Below are positions 42,135 to 51,090 of a stretch of DNA of 64,000 nucleotides, piece by piece. The stretch is taken from the NCBI RefSeq assembly GCF_021223605.1, contig NZ_CP075175.1:1778001-1842000 (forward strand), read 5' to 3'. The notes under the pieces are model-generated. The model made no database searches. It saw only the letters and a list, made by a program, of their open reading frames with translations, and was not told the origin of the DNA. The number at the start of each line of letters is the position of its first letter. Within the stretch, counting starts at the first letter, position 1. A program made the position numbers and the translations under genes. The DNA is from Paenibacillus sp. 481. Its GTDB lineage: Bacteria; Bacillota; Bacilli; Paenibacillales; Paenibacillaceae.

Positions 42135-43733
42135 TTGACCAACACGATGAACCCAACGGCTTCTAAGCGTAATCGAAATATGGTGCTGTTCGGGTTAATT
42201 ATGGGTATGTTCTTTAGTGCCTTGGAGCAGACCATAGTAGGTACAGCCATGCCGACGATTATTAAGGAGCTAAATGGCTTTGAGATTTTTGCTTGGGTAA
42301 CGACGGCATACATGATCAGCTCCACCGCGGTCATTCCGCTTGCGGGTAAGCTAGCTGACATGTTCGGCAGCCGCTTCATTTATTTGATCGGCTGGATTAT
42401 TTTCGTTGCTGGCTCAGCACTATGCGCCACGGCAACTACGATGGAACAACTTGTCCTTTATCGCGCCGTGCAAGGTATTGGCGGCGGTATGCTTATGCCG
42501 ATGTCACAGACGATTATCGGAATGATATTTTCTCCTACTGAACGTGCCAAATGGCAAGGCGTATTCGGCGGTATTTTTGGTCTAAGCTCGGTCATTGGAC
42601 CGTTCTTCGGCGGACTTATTGTAGACAACATTAGCTGGCACTGGATTTTCTTAATTAACGTGCCGTTCGGCTTAATTTCTACGGTTCTTATTTTTATCGG
42701 GATGAAATCTTTGGATGCTCCGCGCGTCAAAGGCAAACAGCTTAACATTGACTGGGCCGGTATTTTCACCCTGATCCCAGGTATTATTTTATTGTTGCTC
42801 GGTCTGTCGCTCGATCGCGAGCAATACGCATGGACATCACCGCTAAGCGTGCTCGTTTTTGGAGCAGCTATCGCACTATGTGTCGCATTTGTCTTTATTG
42901 AAAAACGGGCTGCTGACCCGATTATCGATATGTCACTCTTTAAGAGTCGCGTATTTAACGTATCTGTCGGACTCGGATTTTTAATCGGACTTGGTATGTT
43001 CGGCGCGATTATGTTCGTGCCTATGTTTATGCAGGGCGTGCTCGGGGTATCGGCGACAGAAGCCGGTTCAACGATGACGCCGATGATGATCGCGCTTATC
43101 ATCGCCAGCATTATTGGCGGTCGACTCGCACTGCGTTTCCGCTACCGCGCCATCATGGCGACGGGCATGATCATTAGCGCAATTGGCTTCTTCCTGATGA
43201 GTACAATGGGCGTGGATACGGCTCAGATCACAGCGTATAGCTACATGGTCGTACTCGGCTTCGGTATCGGTCTTGTGATGCCGCTCATTACGATTGTTGT
43301 GCAAAATGAGTTCTCACGTGAGCAGCTCGGTACGGTTACCTCTGCTACGACATTTTTCCGCTCCATTGGCGGTACGATCGGAACGACGCTATTCAATGTC
43401 ATTATGAACGGTGTCATTGCAACGAACATTACGAATGCAATGGCAACAGCTGATCCAATGTCAAAAGGGATCTTGGAGCAAGCCGGCACGGATTCAAACA
43501 TGCTGTATCAGTTGCTTATTAATTCTGAAGCGCTGCCGGTTCCAGCGGAAGCGAAGACGAACTTGCTTAACATCGTGCGTGATGTATGGTCCTCTTCGTT
43601 CTCGACCGTATTTTTAACAGGCTTAGGTTTTATTGTCGTCGGCATTTTTGTATCTTTGCTTATTGGTAAAGGCAAGATCTCGTTGGACACAACGAAACAG
43701 CAACACACAGACAATGAAGCGCAACCGCAATAA
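42135..43733 (+). CDS. DHA2-family MFS exporter (TetR-controlled)
   Basis: 532 residues from the TTG at 42135 (AAAGGTG with 6-nt spacing; GTG at 42126 lies within the RBS and an ATG at 42147 is also possible). Fourteen TM segments. Hallmarks: MFFSALEQTIVGTAMPTII, GKLADMFGSRFIYLIGW, GPFFGGLIVDNISWHWIF. The cytoplasmic tail is hydrophilic (TKQQHTDNEAQPQ). Divergent from a TetR gene with operator-like sites on its promoter, so expression is probably induced by a substrate. Related in family to the exporter at 36.1-37.6 kb, but transcribed separately. Confidence 0.92.
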   Translation: MTNTMNPTASKRNRNMVLFGLIMGMFFSALEQTIVGTAMPTIIKELNGFEIFAWVTTAYMISSTAVIPLAGKLADMFGSRFIYLIGWIIFVAGSALCATATTMEQLVLYRAVQGIGGGMLMPMSQTIIGMIFSPTERAKWQGVFGGIFGLSSVIGPFFGGLIVDNISWHWIFLINVPFGLISTVLIFIGMKSLDAPRVKGKQLNIDWAGIFTLIPGIILLLLGLSLDREQYAWTSPLSVLVFGAAIALCVAFVFIEKRAADPIIDMSLFKSRVFNVSVGLGFLIGLGMFGAIMFVPMFMQGVLGVSATEAGSTMTPMMIALIIASIIGGRLALRFRYRAIMATGMIISAIGFFLMSTMGVDTAQITAYSYMVVLGFGIGLVMPLITIVVQNEFSREQLGTVTSATTFFRSIGGTIGTTLFNVIMNGVIATNITNAMATADPMSKGILEQAGTDSNMLYQLLINSEALPVPAEAKTNLLNIVRDVWSSSFSTVFLTGLGFIVVGIFVSLLIGKGKISLDTTKQQHTDNEAQPQ

Positions 43734-43769
43734 AGGACTTACATGGTTTACTTTCTGGGCTATTTCAAC

Positions 43770-43813
43770 AGCCCGTCACCGTGCTAACACACAGTGGCGG
43801 GCTATTTTATTTT
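43770..43813 (+). terminator. Terminator of the second MFS gene
   Basis: AGCCCGTCAC...GTGGCGGGCT followed by ATTTTATTTT. Confidence 0.82.
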
Positions 43814-43927
43814 GCAATCTAATCCTTTGCAGCCTGCTAAATGATCAACCAACAGCTTACTGACCGTCGGTCCACATAAACAATGACACTAGGGTGTGTA
43901 TGCAAACCTAAGCGAGTCGCTAACCTC

Positions 43928-44109
43928 TAATGGTTATGAGCGTGGCTATTCCTAGGGATAACCACGATTTTAAAATCTAATGGTTCTGGTGGTGCTTATT
44001 CCATAGAAATGAGCTGAATTCCAACAAAAAACGTTAACTAAGCACTCTGATAACCGTTAGAAATCAACATCAATGAATAAGAGCGAAATAAGCTCGGTGA
44101 GATCCGTTA
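43928..44109. repeat. Nested palindromic element, copy B (182 bp)
   Basis: Four 25-bp units of the TAACGGTTAT-N6-GCTTATTTC type: plus strand at 43928-43952 and 43978-44002, minus strand at 44035-44059 and 44085-44109. Offsets (0, 50, 107, 157) nearly equal those of copy A (0, 50, 108, 158). The string TAACCGTTAGAAATCAA is shared exactly with copy A. Confidence 0.88.
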
Positions 44110-44170
44110 GCGGCGGGTGCCATAAGAAGAATCAATCCTTCGATGAAGATGTAGTGGTAACTGTCGCACT

Positions 44171-44597
44171 TCATTTTACAATTCGTCTCTTATTAAAGCA
44201 GCACTCGACCAGATGGCATTCTGTATACGTCTTCATGTCCAGATTGCGCTTTTTACGGGCTTACGGCGATTTTTTACTTGGAATGACGGGAGTCGCTTGG
44301 TGTTCATCCAGCAGATATAGAATACGGTTGATTTCGTAGGCGTGGTTCGCCAAGACGCAACTTTGAGGTAGATCCATCGACGCTAAGATCTCATATCCTT
44401 TGACCAAATTATGGGCCTGTCTTCCGGTCAATTCGAAGCGAAGCGGATTCCCAAGCGCGTCTACAACAGCATAGTATGTCATTCCGTATAACGCGATGAT
44501 CTTTTGGAGGACGTCCTCCTTGGGGTTTGCGATCCGGCGGTAGCAGTTCTTTAATTCGATCCCATTGATCGTCTCTGATTTCGTATCGGCTCTTCAT
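44171..44597 (-). mobile_element. Decayed IS5-family transposase remnant
   Basis: The N-terminal part (44597 to about 44490) reads IRDDQWDRIKELLPPDRKPQ and GGRPPKDHRVIRNDI, the start of many IS5-group transposases. After an internal deletion and frame change it continues from 44482 as TYYAVVDALGNPLRFELTG-RQAHNLVKGYEILA and ANHAYEINRILYLLDEH. It then passes a TAA (44261) into KKRNLDM...ECHLVECCFNKRR, the region that carries the catalytic Glu in intact members. The first catalytic Asp region is missing and ADRAYD-like sequence has become ANHAYE. It is non-functional. It sits immediately beside palindromic element B. Terminal inverted repeats were not identified. Confidence 0.85.
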
Positions 44598-44794
44598 CTC
44601 CTTGATTCGCCACGAGTTAAGCCGTTTTTATAGTATGTATACACGCCCTAGTCTACAGTTAGCACAGGCAGGTAGCCCGCCCCTCTTTTTCCACCTTGTT
44701 GATGATCGTATCTATTCCTTGTTTTTTCTTTTGGACGCGTTTCTTGTCGAACCTTAAAATTAGATAAAATTACATATTAGTAACAAAATTGTTA
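44598..44794. other. Gene-free stretch between the IS remnant and a promoter
   Basis: No convincing ORF. It may contain the lost upstream end of the IS element; a short GC-rich segment (aggcaggtagcccgcccctc) near 44670-44690 has no assigned role. Confidence 0.35.
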
Positions 44795-44823
44795 TTGTAT
44801 CTGATTGAACCGCGCCCTATAAT
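44795..44823 (+). promoter_or_regulatory. Promoter of the tandem solute-binding protein genes
   Basis: -35 TTGTAT (44795-44800), 17-nt spacer, -10 TATAAT (44818-44823), 35 bp before the TTG start codon. Confidence 0.75.
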
Positions 44824-44858
44824 CATGGTTGATTTTGGAATATTAGGAGGGTTTACAT

Positions 44859-46250
44859 TTGAAGGGTAGAAAATTAAAACTGCTGGTCGTGCTCATGACC
44901 ACGATGTCGTTATTGGCAGGTTGTATGGGAGAGAAGCCTGTACTTGAGGAACTTGACGGAGGCAAAGGAACAATCAAAATTCTTTCTGATAATGAGCAAT
45001 GGTTCTACTCCCAGTATGGAAATACGTTTAAACTTAAGCATCCAAACATTGATTTTGAAATCATTAGTACGAAGCATCATCAACGTCCAGACATGACCCA
45101 AGATGAGCGTGAAAAACTAGAAAAGAAATTAATTACTGAAAAGAAGCCGGACGTGTTGTTTCTTAACCAAAAAATATTTAGTGAATTTATTCAAGATGGA
45201 AAACTATACAACTTAGAACCTGTCATCAAGCAAGAGCAGTTTGACTTACAAGGTTATATGCCCGGATTTATAGATATGCTTCGGGAAATGGGGAGCGGTT
45301 CCATTTACGGACTTACACCTGAGATTAACACCCAAGTCATTTATTACAATGCTGATCTGTTTAAAAAACAGGGGATTGATCTCCCCCAGAACAAAATGAC
45401 ATGGTCTGATCTTCTTGCCTTATCAGCACGCTTTAACTCGAGCGGAACGAATTCAAAAGACAAAATCGTCGGGTTTAGTGAAGAGGGGTATCGCGGAAAA
45501 GCGGAGCTTCTATTCAAAATGGCAGCTACGGCAGGGCTGACACCGCTCGACTCGAAAGGAGAGACCATCCAGATTCAAACGGAAAGCTGGAAAAAAGTAA
45601 TGACCACAGCGACTGAGGCTTTTCGGAATAACAGCGTATACACGGCTCCCGATGAAAAAAATATAGATATGCTAATGGAGCGTGGAAACAAATTTGCAGA
45701 GGGAAAGGCTGCAATGATGATGTCTTATCCTTATTATGCAAGAAGCATTGATGACATGAAATATTATGACAAGAAGGCCAAGGAGTTTGAGTGGGGCATG
45801 GTAACAGCACCTATCGATCCCGCCGCTCCCGATGAATCTGCGTTTACCAATCTTGATACCATTTTAGCAATCTCCAAGGATGCAACGAATAAACGTGCCG
45901 CTTGGGAGTTTGTGAAGTTTGTTAATGGTATTGAAATGGCTCAAGCCACTTCACGATCATCATTTGGATCTTTACCGACACGCAACCAATTTTATAAAGA
46001 AATTAGCGGAAAAAGTACCGACGTGTTCTATGCCTTAAAGCCAAAAGCGAACGGGCAAAATAGCTGGTATAGTTCAGTACCGTGGAAATTTAGTCAAAAG
46101 TTCTTTGACATTATAAATGAACATATGCAAGCCGTTATTGATAAAAAGAAAACGGTGGACCAAGCACTTGCTGAGATTCAGCAAAAAGCCCAAGCAGAAT
46201 TGAAACTGGCGAGGGATCAAGAAAAAGCAGATAAGAAAGACACGAAATAA
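44859..46250 (+). CDS. Extracellular solute-binding lipoprotein, tandem copy 1
   Basis: 463 residues from a TTG start (TTAGGAGG with 8-nt spacing). Lipobox LLAGC near residue 22. Family 1 fold: KIDILSDNEQ-like first strand (TIKILSDNEQWFYSQYGN), EKKPDVLFLNQKIFSEFIQDGKL, GSIYGLTPEINTQVIYYNADLFKKQ, TNKRAAWEFVKFVNG. The C-terminus is a long charged helix (KKTVDQALAEIQQKAQAELK). The next gene is a clear paralogue with the same block order. No permease, ATPase or two-component gene lies beside the pair. Ligand unknown. Confidence 0.88.
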   Translation: MKGRKLKLLVVLMTTMSLLAGCMGEKPVLEELDGGKGTIKILSDNEQWFYSQYGNTFKLKHPNIDFEIISTKHHQRPDMTQDEREKLEKKLITEKKPDVLFLNQKIFSEFIQDGKLYNLEPVIKQEQFDLQGYMPGFIDMLREMGSGSIYGLTPEINTQVIYYNADLFKKQGIDLPQNKMTWSDLLALSARFNSSGTNSKDKIVGFSEEGYRGKAELLFKMAATAGLTPLDSKGETIQIQTESWKKVMTTATEAFRNNSVYTAPDEKNIDMLMERGNKFAEGKAAMMMSYPYYARSIDDMKYYDKKAKEFEWGMVTAPIDPAAPDESAFTNLDTILAISKDATNKRAAWEFVKFVNGIEMAQATSRSSFGSLPTRNQFYKEISGKSTDVFYALKPKANGQNSWYSSVPWKFSQKFFDIINEHMQAVIDKKKTVDQALAEIQQKAQAELKLARDQEKADKKDTK

Positions 46251-46334
46251 ACGCACCTGTCTTAAGAGAGCGAGTCTTGTTCGAACATGAAGCGTGAGAT
46301 GAGTCGCCAAGCTACGGAGAGGGGATGTCTATTC

Positions 46335-47744
46335 ATGTTGTTACGCAATGGGAAACTGCCGATCTTGCTATTAACGATGATGTTGTTCATTACGGCCTGT
46401 GGCAAGTCCGAAAGTGACAAGTTCGGCAAAGATACGGTTGGCAAGCTAAAGGTACTTTATGCGGTTGCAGGTGAAGAGGAAAAAGCGTTTAATTCGAAAT
46501 ACGGCAATTACTTTAGATTTGCCTATCCCAAGATAGAGCTTGATTTCATTAGTACAAATCACTTGTACTATCCCAACAAAGATGTCAGCATCTCACAATC
46601 CAAGCAACTGGTACAACAACTCATCAAAGAGACCAAGCCCGATGTGATCCTACTCGACGAAGCTCAATTTACCTCATTTACGCAAGATGGAAAGCTATTA
46701 AATTTAGATTCGATGATTAAACAGGATGGATTTGATCTACACGGGTATATGCCCGGTTATATGGATCTGGTTCGACATAAAGGAGCAGGCTCTATTTATG
46801 GGCTCTCCCCTGAAATCAACGCCGAAGTTCTTTATTACAATGCTGAGTTGTTCAAAAAAAATGGCGTAGAGCTTCCACGTGATAAGATGACGTGGCCAGA
46901 AGTTCTTGCGTTGGCTGGACGCTTCAGCAATAGCGCGTCGAGCGGAGACCAGAAAGATAAAGTCGTCGGCATGGTTGACAACAACTTTGGGGAGCCTGTA
47001 GATTTTCTGTTGAAAATGGCCGGCACTTCAGGCTTGTCTCCCGTTGATGCCAAGGGTGAGAATTTGACCGTTCAATCTGAGCGCTGGAAAGACTTTATGA
47101 CAGCGGCAACCGATGCCCTCCGCAGTCAAGGCTTAGTTATCCCCTCCATGGAGCAGCATATCCAAGCACTGCAAGGATGGGACAAATTTTTGCAAGGAAC
47201 TGCTGCCATGACTATGCAGCCCGTTGGCTACGCCAAGTGGATAAAAGAATCAAAAGACACAGGTGCCCAACCAAAACCAATCGATTGGGGATTCGTGACC
47301 GCGCCTATCGATACAACATACCCCGATGAATCAGCGTTTATGAATCTAGGACAGTTGTTTGCCATCTCAAGCGATACGGCGAATAAGGAAGCTGCATGGG
47401 AGTTCGTTAAATTAGTAAACGGAGCGGAATTGGCTCAGGCGATAGCAGGTTCAGCCTTTGACGGTTTACCCGTACGCAGCGAAGCCTTTAAAGAAGTGGA
47501 CGGCAAGAAGACAACGTCATTGTATACGTTGAAGCCGCGAGCGGATGGCCGGAATATGTGGTCTTGGTCCAAAACGGTGCCACCAGACTTTGAATCTACA
47601 TTTCGCTTGCTCGTAAATGACAATATGCAAGCGGTTATACAGAAAAAGAAAACAGTAGAGCAAGCACTAGCTGAAATTCAGCAAAATGGTCAAGTTGCTT
47701 TGAAGAAGGCTAAAGAGCAGGAAAAAGCGAACGAGAAAAAGTGA
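46335..47744 (+). CDS. Extracellular solute-binding lipoprotein, tandem copy 2
   Basis: 469 residues from the ATG at 46335 (GAGAGGGG about 10 nt upstream; longer reading to 46287 lacks an RBS). Lipobox LFITAC. It aligns along its whole length with the preceding gene: ETKPDVILLDEAQFTSFTQDGKLLNLDSMIKQ, GSIYGLSPEINAEVLYYNAELFKK, ANKEAAWEFVKLVNGAELAQA, KKKTVEQALAEIQQNGQ. It is 84 bp downstream and probably co-transcribed. It carries extra Trp-rich residues near the C-terminus (GRNMWSWSKT). Tandem duplication followed by divergence is the simplest history. Confidence 0.88.
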   Translation: MLLRNGKLPILLLTMMLFITACGKSESDKFGKDTVGKLKVLYAVAGEEEKAFNSKYGNYFRFAYPKIELDFISTNHLYYPNKDVSISQSKQLVQQLIKETKPDVILLDEAQFTSFTQDGKLLNLDSMIKQDGFDLHGYMPGYMDLVRHKGAGSIYGLSPEINAEVLYYNAELFKKNGVELPRDKMTWPEVLALAGRFSNSASSGDQKDKVVGMVDNNFGEPVDFLLKMAGTSGLSPVDAKGENLTVQSERWKDFMTAATDALRSQGLVIPSMEQHIQALQGWDKFLQGTAAMTMQPVGYAKWIKESKDTGAQPKPIDWGFVTAPIDTTYPDESAFMNLGQLFAISSDTANKEAAWEFVKLVNGAELAQAIAGSAFDGLPVRSEAFKEVDGKKTTSLYTLKPRADGRNMWSWSKTVPPDFESTFRLLVNDNMQAVIQKKKTVEQALAEIQQNGQVALKKAKEQEKANEKK

Positions 47745-47807
47745 AATGATTCTATCTCGGTCGCTGCCATAAAAGTGTTCTATTATAAATGAGCATTCTT
47801 AAATACG

Positions 47808-47845
47808 TCCGTCACTGTTGATTAACTACAGTGGCGGATTTTTTT
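47808..47845 (+). terminator. Terminator of the tandem solute-binding protein genes
   Basis: TCCGTCACTGT...ACAGTGGCGGA followed by TTTTTTT. Confidence 0.85.
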
Positions 47846-48007
47846 GCGAATATGTTCAATTGTGTACGTTCTAGCTGTTCCAGCTATTTCAAAAATATTT
47901 TCAGTTTTCTTCCATAAAATGCTTAAATATAAAATTATGTTTAGCATCTCTCAAGTATGTGCATTACAATGGCTCATGTGCACAATATACATAATATGGA
48001 GGTCAAC

Positions 48008-49117
48008 ATGATACGTAAAAAATTGATGCCTAGCTTTATACTTGGACTTGTTTTCTGTTTGGTGCTTTCGATCACACCAGCATTTGGTGCAACGAAAATC
48101 GGTGAACCAGCGTGGAACCCTGAGAATGGATGGAAGAGATATACGAACACTGCTCATGAAATTTCATACACCGGTCAAGGTTACTGGGGTAATTATAATT
48201 CGACGCATTACAACTCAGAATTAGGAGCAGCTGTAAAGTTCAATGTTGTCGGCACATCTTTTAGAGTCATTGCAAAACATTTTCTTCCATCATCTGAAAA
48301 TGTCTCCGTTCTCATTGACGGAAAATACTATGGAACTATGAACATGAAGGCGATTGAAATTGGCGATCCTAATTCCTCTTCCAGCCCACCGCGTCTGGCT
48401 TACGAAGTTACAGGATTGTCGCCAGGGGAACATTCTGTTGAGCTTATTAAAAATTCATATGACAAATACATTGTACTATCGGCTATAGATGTACCTCAAC
48501 AAAACGCTTTGAAACCGTACAACCCTAATATTTCTGTGCCAAAGCTTAGTGTAACTTCAGCAACTTATTCGGTATATTTGAATGAAACGTTCGACGTTCA
48601 GCTTAGATTAGATAACGTAAATAACATTTATGCAGAAGACTTTAGCATCGACTATGACAAGTCCCGCTTCCAGTTCGTAAGCGCTGTGGCAGATAATAAA
48701 CTTACAATCGTGCATCAAGAAAATACCGACACACTAAGATTTATTACCGCGAGTAAAGGTCGCTATAATGGCATTAACGGCAGCAGCACGCTTGTAACCT
48801 TGAAGTTTAAAGCAATTGGCGTAGGCAATGGTAATGTAGCTGCGATTAAAGCTAAGATTGCTGACAACGGAAAAACAGAAATTACGCTTGCACCAGATAA
48901 GCTTGGCGGGTGGACATTCAAGGTGCTTGGGAGTACGGATTACAGCCTAAAGCACCTCGGTGAGGTCGCTTTCTTCTATAAAGAGGACAAATCCAACTTG
49001 TCGAACAACGTGAAGAGCATTTTGGGCGACCGCGGCCTAGTTGAAGACGTCGATTTGACCCATATCGTGAAGACCGTGTTGGCTAACCCGCAATATCAAG
49101 TAGCAGCTAAGAAATAA
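48008..49117 (+). CDS. Secreted protein with cohesin-like domain
   Basis: 369 residues from the ATG at 48008 (GGAGG 5 nt upstream; an ORF extension to 47957 lacks an RBS). Signal peptide ends near SITPAFGA. Residues about 30-160 form a beta-rich module (GYWGNYNSTHYNSE, FRVIAKHFLPSSENVSVLID) resembling carbohydrate-binding or lectin-like domains seen with glycosidases. Residues about 165-300 look like a cohesin domain (YLNETFDVQLRLDNVNNIYA, FSIDYDKSRFQFVSA, STLVTLKFKAIGVGNG). The last 60 residues (ILGDRGLVEDVDLTHIVKTVL) could be a degenerate dockerin-type calcium motif. Isolated here, without a cellulosome cluster. Function unknown. Confidence 0.75.
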   Translation: MIRKKLMPSFILGLVFCLVLSITPAFGATKIGEPAWNPENGWKRYTNTAHEISYTGQGYWGNYNSTHYNSELGAAVKFNVVGTSFRVIAKHFLPSSENVSVLIDGKYYGTMNMKAIEIGDPNSSSSPPRLAYEVTGLSPGEHSVELIKNSYDKYIVLSAIDVPQQNALKPYNPNISVPKLSVTSATYSVYLNETFDVQLRLDNVNNIYAEDFSIDYDKSRFQFVSAVADNKLTIVHQENTDTLRFITASKGRYNGINGSSTLVTLKFKAIGVGNGNVAAIKAKIADNGKTEITLAPDKLGGWTFKVLGSTDYSLKHLGEVAFFYKEDKSNLSNNVKSILGDRGLVEDVDLTHIVKTVLANPQYQVAAKK

Positions 49118-49138
49118 TTAAACTCAACAGCAAGCTCA

Positions 49139-49254
49139 AGTAAGCCCGCTCCCTGTTCAACAATCTCTTCCGTCTCTGATCACTGTCCTCTCGCAAACGA
49201 GCGCAACGAGTGTACGGTAGAGCAACCAAATTGTTGAACGGGTTCGGGCTTACT
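49139..49254. terminator. Long inverted repeat between convergent genes
   Basis: Arm 49139-49163 (AGTAAGCCCG...GTTCAACAA) pairs with arm 49231-49254 (TTGTTGAACGGG...CGGGCTTACT) around a 67-nt loop that has its own GC-rich pairing. It lies between the convergent genes ending at 49117 and 49278. No U tract is adjacent, so it is either a bidirectional terminator of unusual form or an intergenic repeat. Confidence 0.6.
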
Positions 49255-49277
49255 ATTTAATGTAGTTAATGATTAAT

Positions 49278-49877
49278 TTAAGAGGCGAATGCGATCCTTT
49301 CTTTTATTTTTTGAATAACCTCACCCGCTGTTAACTTCGCTCCTGCTGGAAGATTGAGCAGTGATGCCGCTGATTCAGTTAGAAATACATGCTCTTCTTT
49401 TCCATCCAGCACCACAAGCAAGCTTTGTCCCTCCACCTCCACATAGCGAACCTGTTCGTCTTTTGCAGCAATCTCCCGCGCACTAATATAAATGTGAAGC
49501 AGATCTTTGCTGCGCTTCTCCCCACCCATTAAGATGGGTTCCTTATCGTTAGCAACAATAATGCCATCTGGTACGCTGCCATTCATGGCAAACCATAGCT
49601 TCTCCGCCGTTGGCTGAAGCAGATCTTTGATGCTCGCACCTTTGTAGGCTTGAATCTGTTCTGCTGACACCGTCGCATCCACCGCGATTGAAAATCCAGA
49701 CAGTTGTAACAGGCCCACTTCCCCTTGCGCCTTGTTTTTTGCCACCTTTTTATGCAACGTGTAATCTTGAAGTGCTACCTGCTCAGGGGAAAGATGCAAG
49801 GCAGCATATCCAACTAAAGAGCTGATCGTTCCTCCGACTAACAAAGCTCCCATTAAGATCACCCATTTCCTCACCAT
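49278..49877 (-). CDS. Exported protein of unknown function beside a papain-like protease
   Basis: 199 residues. One N-terminal hydrophobic segment (WVILMGALLVGGTISSLVGYAAL), probably a signal anchor or signal peptide, then a soluble domain with strands (FSIAVDATVSAEQIQAYKG, LHIYISAREIAAKDEQVRYV, SLLVVLDGKEEHVFLTESA). No recognised family or catalytic motif. It follows the papain-like protease 15 bp downstream on the same strand, so they form an operon. By analogy with staphopain/staphostatin pairs it could restrain or chaperone the protease, but that is speculation. Confidence 0.65.
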   Translation of the reverse strand: MVRKWVILMGALLVGGTISSLVGYAALHLSPEQVALQDYTLHKKVAKNKAQGEVGLLQLSGFSIAVDATVSAEQIQAYKGASIKDLLQPTAEKLWFAMNGSVPDGIIVANDKEPILMGGEKRSKDLLHIYISAREIAAKDEQVRYVEVEGQSLLVVLDGKEEHVFLTESAASLLNLPAGAKLTAGEVIQKIKERIAFAS

Positions 49878-49892
49878 CGGCTCTCCCCTTCC

Positions 49893-50783
49893 CTATTTGC
49901 TCGTACTCGTCGTGCCACGCCACACGAATCGATTATTTTGTTTAAAAGAATCAAATGTACGGGAGTAATGATCGCCATACCAAGGGTCCATATAAGACAC
50001 ATATTGCGCAGCGTTTGTACCGACATGATGCCCATCTAGGACAAAAAAGTGTCCAATCGCCGCCCCATTTGTCCACCGAATAAAGGTGATCATAGGTTTA
50101 CCCGCATCAATCTCAGCCTTTACCCATTGCAGCGTAGGAAGATTGTAAAAGATGCTTCCTGTTACGCCGTAATTTTGCAGCCCACGTAGGATTTCACGAT
50201 CGGTCGCCGGAGCGTTGACGAGACTCCCTTTCGTAAAGCGGACAAACTGCTCCTGGGTCACCGTTTTACCATAGTGTTGCAGAACGGATACAGCTACCCC
50301 TGCCCAACACCAGTTGCTCATTTTTTGCTTCACATTAGGAACGGGGAGTTTGTTTCCAGGGGTAGTTGTAGGATCGCCTTTAATAAAGGCCGAGGCCACA
50401 TAGTGCTTTTCATTATTTTTGTAAAAATAAAACCAACGATTATCGTTCTGTCCTGTCCAGTAATCGCGGAGCGTATCGCCTCGTTCCCAGCCATCAAAAA
50501 AAACTTCGGTGTTGCCAGCAATCGTGTACAGCAATCTGGATTGCAGCGTCACCCCAGCTCTTACATTGACCCCAATCGGTGCCGTAATCCCTTTAAAATT
50601 CGCGGTTTGATCAAGCGCAGTTGCCGTTACATTTGCAGTTACAGTCGCAGTTGTCTGAACAACTTTGTTAACGGTCACATTTTGTCCGTTTGCCGTTCGC
50701 TCGGAAGCAACAGCTCCCAAAGGTGTTGCACTAACGAAGAGTACAGCGAGGCTTAATAGGAGCAGTAACATTTTTCGCTTCAT
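49893..50783 (-). CDS. Secreted papain-like cysteine protease with SH3-like domain
   Basis: 296 residues. Signal peptide (to about residue 26), an SH3-like segment about 64-137 (NVRAGVTLQSRLLYTIAGN), then a papain-like domain (about 145-290). The Cys is C159 in SNWCWAGVAVSVLQHYG, His245 in AAIGHFFVLDGH and Asp266 in SYMDPWYGDH. The WCWAG context is that of the C39/C70-like (AvrRpt2-type) cysteine peptidases. Expected to act outside the cell, with the SH3 domain holding it to the wall. Substrate unknown. Forms an operon with the downstream 199-residue exported protein. Confidence 0.85.
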   Translation of the reverse strand: MKRKMLLLLLSLAVLFVSATPLGAVASERTANGQNVTVNKVVQTTATVTANVTATALDQTANFKGITAPIGVNVRAGVTLQSRLLYTIAGNTEVFFDGWERGDTLRDYWTGQNDNRWFYFYKNNEKHYVASAFIKGDPTTTPGNKLPVPNVKQKMSNWCWAGVAVSVLQHYGKTVTQEQFVRFTKGSLVNAPATDREILRGLQNYGVTGSIFYNLPTLQWVKAEIDAGKPMITFIRWTNGAAIGHFFVLDGHHVGTNAAQYVSYMDPWYGDHYSRTFDSFKQNNRFVWRGTTSTSK

Positions 50784-50920
50784 TTCCTAACCTCCTATGA
50801 CTGAGAAGCATGTTATGCATAGCCATAGGGATTATATAGAGCCCCTTTAAGAATTAGACCTGCAAAATGATAGACCTTATCCCATCCTGAGCGGCACGGA
50901 GATAGTTGCTGGATAAAGGA

Positions 50921-50976
50921 AAAGGCACTTCATCCACTACCGTGCGATTTGCAACGGGGATCGGAGAAGTGCCTTT
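50921..50976 (-). terminator. asnB terminator
   Basis: AAAGGCACTTC (50921-50931) pairs with GAAGTGCCTTT (50966-50976); on the minus strand it is followed by TCCTTTATCC. It lies about 115 bp past the asnB stop. Confidence 0.65.
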
Positions 50977-51090
50977 ACTTATTGATAAGCTTAATTAATA
51001 AGCTTCGTTGATAAACTGATTCAGATGCATATCCGCTCAGATGTTAAGCTGCTAATTGAGCCGCTATCACACCCCCAGCCACAACACATC

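Noticed and set aside
44261-44597. Two separate small genes
   Set aside because: Together with sequence past the TAA at 44261 they form one decayed IS5-type transposase with an internal deletion.
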